Source: Ignatzschineria larvae DSM 13226 (lineage in GTDB: Bacteria > Pseudomonadota > Gammaproteobacteria > Cardiobacteriales > Wohlfahrtiimonadaceae). Taken from it: a stretch of 64,000 nt of DNA. The stretch is from contig NZ_CP150637.1 in assembly GCF_038500265.1 (NCBI RefSeq), forward strand, positions 191,001 through 255,000. The letters run 5' to 3'. The position numbers and the translations under genes were made by a program. The number at the start of each line of letters is the position of its first letter. Positions within the stretch are counted from its first letter, which is position 1. Of the stretch, positions 63,519-64,000 are shown one piece after another. The notes under the pieces are model-generated. The model ran no database searches, was not told where the DNA came from, and saw only the letters and a list, made by a program, of their open reading frames with translations.

Positions 63519-64000
63519 ATGTCACGTGTAGCTAAGCAGATTATTACTGTGCCAGCGGGTGTTGAAGTCACAATCTCTGGTAATAACGTAAAAGCAAAAG
63601 GTCCTAAAGGTGAGCATGATTTACAATTGCATTCATCTGTAGGAATTAAACAAGAAGGGAATGAATTAGAAATCGTTCCAGATTTAGTGCAAAGCAAAGG
63701 TAGTTATGCTATTGCCGGTACTATGCGTTCGTTAGTAAACAATTTAGTAGTAGGTGTATCTCAAGGATTTGAGAGAAAACTTATTCTTAATGGTGTTGGT
63801 TACAGAGCGCAAGCACAAGGTTCAACGCTTAACCTTACTCTTGGTTTCTCTCATCCTATCGCTCACACTATGCCTGAAGGTGTAACTTGTGAGACACCTA
63901 CACAAACTGAAATTGTGATCAAAGGTGTTGACAAACAAGCCGTGGGTCAAGTTGCAGCTAAAATCAGAGCGTATCGTCCACCAGAGCCTTATAAAGGTAA
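63519..64000 (+). CDS. rplF: Large ribosomal subunit protein L6, partial
   Basis: 50S protein near the GTPase centre. ATG 63519 follows AGGGGG. About 160 of the expected ~177 residues lie in the window. It begins MSRVAKQIITVPAGVEVTIS and includes KGPKGEHDLQLHSSV, GSYAIAGTMRSLVNNLVVGVSQGFERKLILNGVGYRAQ and the late KAKIRAYRPPEPYKG-type signature. The window ends inside it. Confidence 0.97.
   Translation, partial: MSRVAKQIITVPAGVEVTISGNNVKAKGPKGEHDLQLHSSVGIKQEGNELEIVPDLVQSKGSYAIAGTMRSLVNNLVVGVSQGFERKLILNGVGYRAQAQGSTLNLTLGFSHPIAHTMPEGVTCETPTQTEIVIKGVDKQAVGQVAAKIRAYRPPEPYKG

Overview
The window is a stretch of a low-GC gammaproteobacterial chromosome. Three things suggest this: the str-S10-spc ribosomal gene order, the pairings rplM-rpsI, rplU-rpmA-obgE and diaA-dolP, and a proteobacterial aceE-aceF-lpdA operon with a fused fruBKA fructose PTS. 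Enteric-type neighbours are missing in places (no rpoS beside nlpD, no pilY1 beside the pilin-like genes). The gene set would suit a Cardiobacteriales or Ignatzschineria/Wohlfahrtiimonas-like organism, but that placement is an impression and not a demonstrated fact. No tRNA, rRNA, CRISPR array or prophage was recognised.

Layout. 1-4.0 kb: iron/haem uptake on the minus strand (TonB-dependent receptor, periplasmic binding protein, start of a FecCD permease) behind a Fur-box-like promoter. 4.4-7.9 kb: a three-subunit periplasmic FAD dehydrogenase (Tat-type small subunit, GMC flavoprotein with an Fe-S motif, tri-haem cytochrome c). 8.1-12.4 kb: YgiD-type dioxygenase, LemA, DUF3137 and DUF4139 genes. 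12.9-18.2 kb: fruBKA. 18.7-19.5 kb: a siderophore-interacting reductase with its own Fur-box-like site. 20.1-32.9 kb: housekeeping genes rplM, rpsI, pcnB, nlpD, maeB, rpoH, diaA, dolP, gor, pit, tsaC and rpsT. 33.0-37.3 kb: a MetNIQ-type importer with a diaminopimelate dehydrogenase gene between metI and metQ. 37.6-38.5 kb: an intact IS5-family element. 38.6-46.0 kb: a DUF1090 gene, then the pyruvate dehydrogenase operon. 46.3-48.1 kb: obgE, rpmA, rplU. 48.4-50.9 kb: a three-gene cassette of minor-pilin-like proteins. 51.0 kb: fdhD. 51.9-64.0 kb: rpsL-rpsG-fusA-tuf, then the S10/spc ribosomal proteins, running off the window inside rplF.

How the genes work together. Fructose enters through FruA, is phosphorylated by the FruB phosphorelay and becomes fructose-1,6-bisphosphate through FruK. 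Pyruvate is oxidised by AceEF-Lpd, and MaeB links malate to pyruvate. The GMC/cytochrome c complex probably oxidises a sugar or polyol in the periplasm and feeds electrons to the respiratory chain. Iron acquisition appears at both ends of the first 20 kb.

Beyond ordinary genes, the window holds a dispersed MITE-like repeat of about 130-175 bp (three complete copies, one solo end, one diverged locus). It also has a large nested palindrome between aceE and aceF, a terminator plus promoter splitting the spc operon between rplX and rplE, and several places where promoter and terminator overlap. The pilin-like cassette is the least understood coding unit; two of its three members lack the usual Glu at mature position 5.
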